From: Candidatus Fermentibacterota bacterium
GTDB lineage: Bacteria > Fermentibacterota > Fermentibacteria > Fermentibacterales > JCC-6
Length of the DNA stretch: 6,358 bases
Assembly (NCBI GenBank): GCA_030607835.1
Contig: JAUWJE010000120.1
Location: forward strand, 1-6,358
Direction of reading: 5' to 3'
A program made the position numbers and the translations under genes. Below the pieces are notes generated by a model, which saw only the letters and a program-made list of their open reading frames with translations, was not told the DNA's origin and did no database searches. Below are positions 4,890 through 6,358 of the stretch, piece by piece (position 1 is the first letter of the stretch; each line of letters opens with the position of its first letter).

Positions 4890-6358
4890 ACTCTTTTCTC
4901 TTTCTGCTTACTGGAAATTTTCCCTCTGAAAAGGTGCTTTCGGAAAGTAGTAAAAGCTCTGAAAGTGCGCCTTCCTTCTGTAAAAGGATGCCTGATGCTT
5001 TGCCAGGCCTTGTATGTTAAATAGGAGGGTCGAAGATAGAAGCGCTTTCTGGCATTATCGCACCACTCGACCAGTTTGTATGATGGTAGATCCGGCAGAT
5101 TTACAACACAGTCATGCAGCCCTTCGGAAGTGACCCATCTGTCAAAACAACCCGTTCTCAGATAGCCGTGTTCCCTATATTCACGATAGAGCTCTGTACC
5201 CGGGTACGCCATCACAGGAAAGAACTGAGCTGTGTCAGGTGCGAGTTTGACGGCCATGCTGAAAGTGTTCTTCAGAGTAACAGAAGTCTCTCCTGGATTA
5301 CCTGCCATGAAGCATCCATGGACGAGGAGCTTTGCTCTGTGTGCCCTGTTTGCGAACTCCATGTTCTGCTCAACTGTAGTTCCCTTCGACACACCATTAA
5401 GTATTTCCTGAGAACCGGATTCGTAACCGACTATGATCAGCCTGCATCCTGCGGCTTTCATCTTTCTCATTGCCTCGTATGAAAGGTTCGCGCGCACATT
5501 GGCCGACCAGGGAATTCTGTTGCCGGTCCTGATCAGAGCTCCTGAAACCTCCTCGACTCTTTCATTATTTATCGAAAACGTATCATCCTCTATAACTATT
5601 TCCTGAATCCTGGGAAAATATTCACCGAATAGATCAAACTCCTCTGAGACATTGTTCGGTGATCGAACTCTGTATTTCCCCCTGTGCATCACCTGGGGCC
5701 AGACACAAAAAGAGCATTTGTAGGGACAGCCTCTGCTAGTAATAGTCATTACACTGGGAAATCTCGCAGCTGCGAAGAAATAGTTTTCCGGCACAAGATG
5801 CTTCCTGTAGACATCCGCGAGAAAAGGAAGGGAATCGAGATTCTCGATCATCTCCCTCAAGCCTGTATTGACGATCTGTCCATCAATGGAAAGAACCAGT
5901 CCTGAAACATCGGAGAGATCTCCGTTCCGCTGCAGCTGATCAGCCACAGCAACCAGTGTCGCGTCGTACTCTCCAACAGCTACTCCGGCCAGGGAAGGCG
6001 CCAGGCTGAGACTCTGTTCAGGAAGAGCGCTTACATGAGTCCCAACCAGCAGCACTGCAGCAGATGGAAGAGCTTTCTTCACCATTGAAGCGATTCTAAG
6101 GTCGCTGTAGATGGAAGGAGTTGAAGTATCAATCACGATCAGTCCCGGATCATACTCTTTAATTCTCAGGAGGAGGTCATCCTCGGAAATTCCCTCCGCA
6201 GGGCAGTCAAGGAACAGCGCTGCATGTCCGGCGAGCTCCAGTGCTCCAACGCCATACGCCAGCCAGAAGGGCCAGTAGAGAGTTCCACTCTTGTTAATCG
6301 CGGGAGAGCGGGATGTTCTTGAGAACCTTCCATTCATGAAAGGTGGATTTACAACAGC
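4886..6358 (-). CDS. B12-binding-domain radical SAM protein, 5' end beyond the right edge
   Basis: Counting from an internal Met at 6337, residues 1-135 form a cobalamin-binding-like Rossmann domain (conserved RSPAINKSGTLYWPFWLAYG near 10-29, VGTH at 98-101, GEYD at 122-125). Residues 195-400 form a radical SAM barrel with the iron-sulfur motif C204-P-Y-K-C208-S-F-C211, followed by WPQVMHRGKYRVRSP, E250-D-D-T-F and G-N-P-G-E-T (346-351). A basic C-terminal tail follows. No DxHxxG is visible in the cobalamin domain, as is common in this class. The frame stays open to the right edge and adds AVVNPPF, which matches the usual NPPF opening of the family; the Met at 6337 lacks a ribosome site. The true start is therefore outside, probably only a few residues away. 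Relatives include BchE-type cyclases, B12-dependent methyltransferases and the hopanoid enzyme HpnJ, all using a 5'-deoxyadenosyl radical. The substrate is unknown; context suggests a lipid or sugar of the glycan pathway. Confidence 0.92.
   Translation of the reverse strand, partial: AVVNPPFMNGRFSRTSRSPAINKSGTLYWPFWLAYGVGALELAGHAALFLDCPAEGISEDDLLLRIKEYDPGLIVIDTSTPSIYSDLRIASMVKKALPSAAVLLVGTHVSALPEQSLSLAPSLAGVAVGEYDATLVAVADQLQRNGDLSDVSGLVLSIDGQIVNTGLREMIENLDSLPFLADVYRKHLVPENYFFAAARFPSVMTITSRGCPYKCSFCVWPQVMHRGKYRVRSPNNVSEEFDLFGEYFPRIQEIVIEDDTFSINNERVEEVSGALIRTGNRIPWSANVRANLSYEAMRKMKAAGCRLIIVGYESGSQEILNGVSKGTTVEQNMEFANRAHRAKLLVHGCFMAGNPGETSVTLKNTFSMAVKLAPDTAQFFPVMAYPGTELYREYREHGYLRTGCFDRWVTSEGLHDCVVNLPDLPSYKLVEWCDNARKRFYLRPSYLTYKAWQSIRHPFTEGRRTFRAFTTFRKHLFRGKISSKQKEKRV

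Noticed and set aside
6331..6337. ATG at 6337 as the true start of the radical SAM gene
   Set aside because: No ribosome site precedes it, and the seven in-frame codons upstream encode AVVNPPF, matching the conserved family N-terminus, so the gene continues beyond the window.

Overview
The window is a compact run of seven genes, all on the minus strand, so transcription runs from the right edge to the left. Two genes are cut by the window edges. The base composition is roughly balanced, the gene gaps are 0-43 bases or overlaps, and no mobile element, repeat array, tRNA or CRISPR is visible. The gene content fits the end of a surface-polysaccharide or lipid-linked glycan cluster in a bacterium, probably diderm. 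I cannot name the lineage from sequence alone. The proteins match well-known families but none looks like a close copy of a model-organism protein, which would fit an uncultured or little-studied phylum (a weak inference).

Right to left (5' to 3' on the coding strand): (1) a B12-binding-domain radical SAM protein, 4886-6358, whose true start lies beyond the right edge; (2) a membrane-anchored family 2 glycosyltransferase, 3759-4889, overlapping gene 1 by an ATGA junction; (3) a polyprenyl-phosphate sugar-1-phosphate transferase of the WbaP/WcaJ type, 2365-3792, overlapping gene 2; (4) a DegT/DnrJ/EryC1/StrS-family sugar aminotransferase, 1168-2325; (5) a PAP2-family membrane phosphatase, 447-1145, possibly starting further upstream at a CTG; (6) a small DgkA-type lipid kinase, 101-445; (7) the first 19 codons of serS (seryl-tRNA synthetase), 1-57, recognised from its conserved N-terminus.

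Together the genes suggest a lipid-carrier glycan pathway. The aminotransferase makes an amino sugar nucleotide. The phosphotransferase loads the first sugar phosphate onto undecaprenyl phosphate, and the glycosyltransferase extends it. The PAP2 phosphatase and DgkA-type kinase could replenish undecaprenyl phosphate from the diphosphate and the free alcohol. The radical SAM protein could modify a lipid or sugar, but its substrate is unknown. The housekeeping gene serS follows after 43 bases with no visible terminator, so it may be read through from the cluster.

The most useful second looks are the start sites of the PAP2 and phosphotransferase genes, where well-placed Shine-Dalgarno sequences point to CTG codons, the possible undecaprenyl-phosphate supply pair, and the unassigned radical SAM enzyme. 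I see no clear evidence of a wholly new system.
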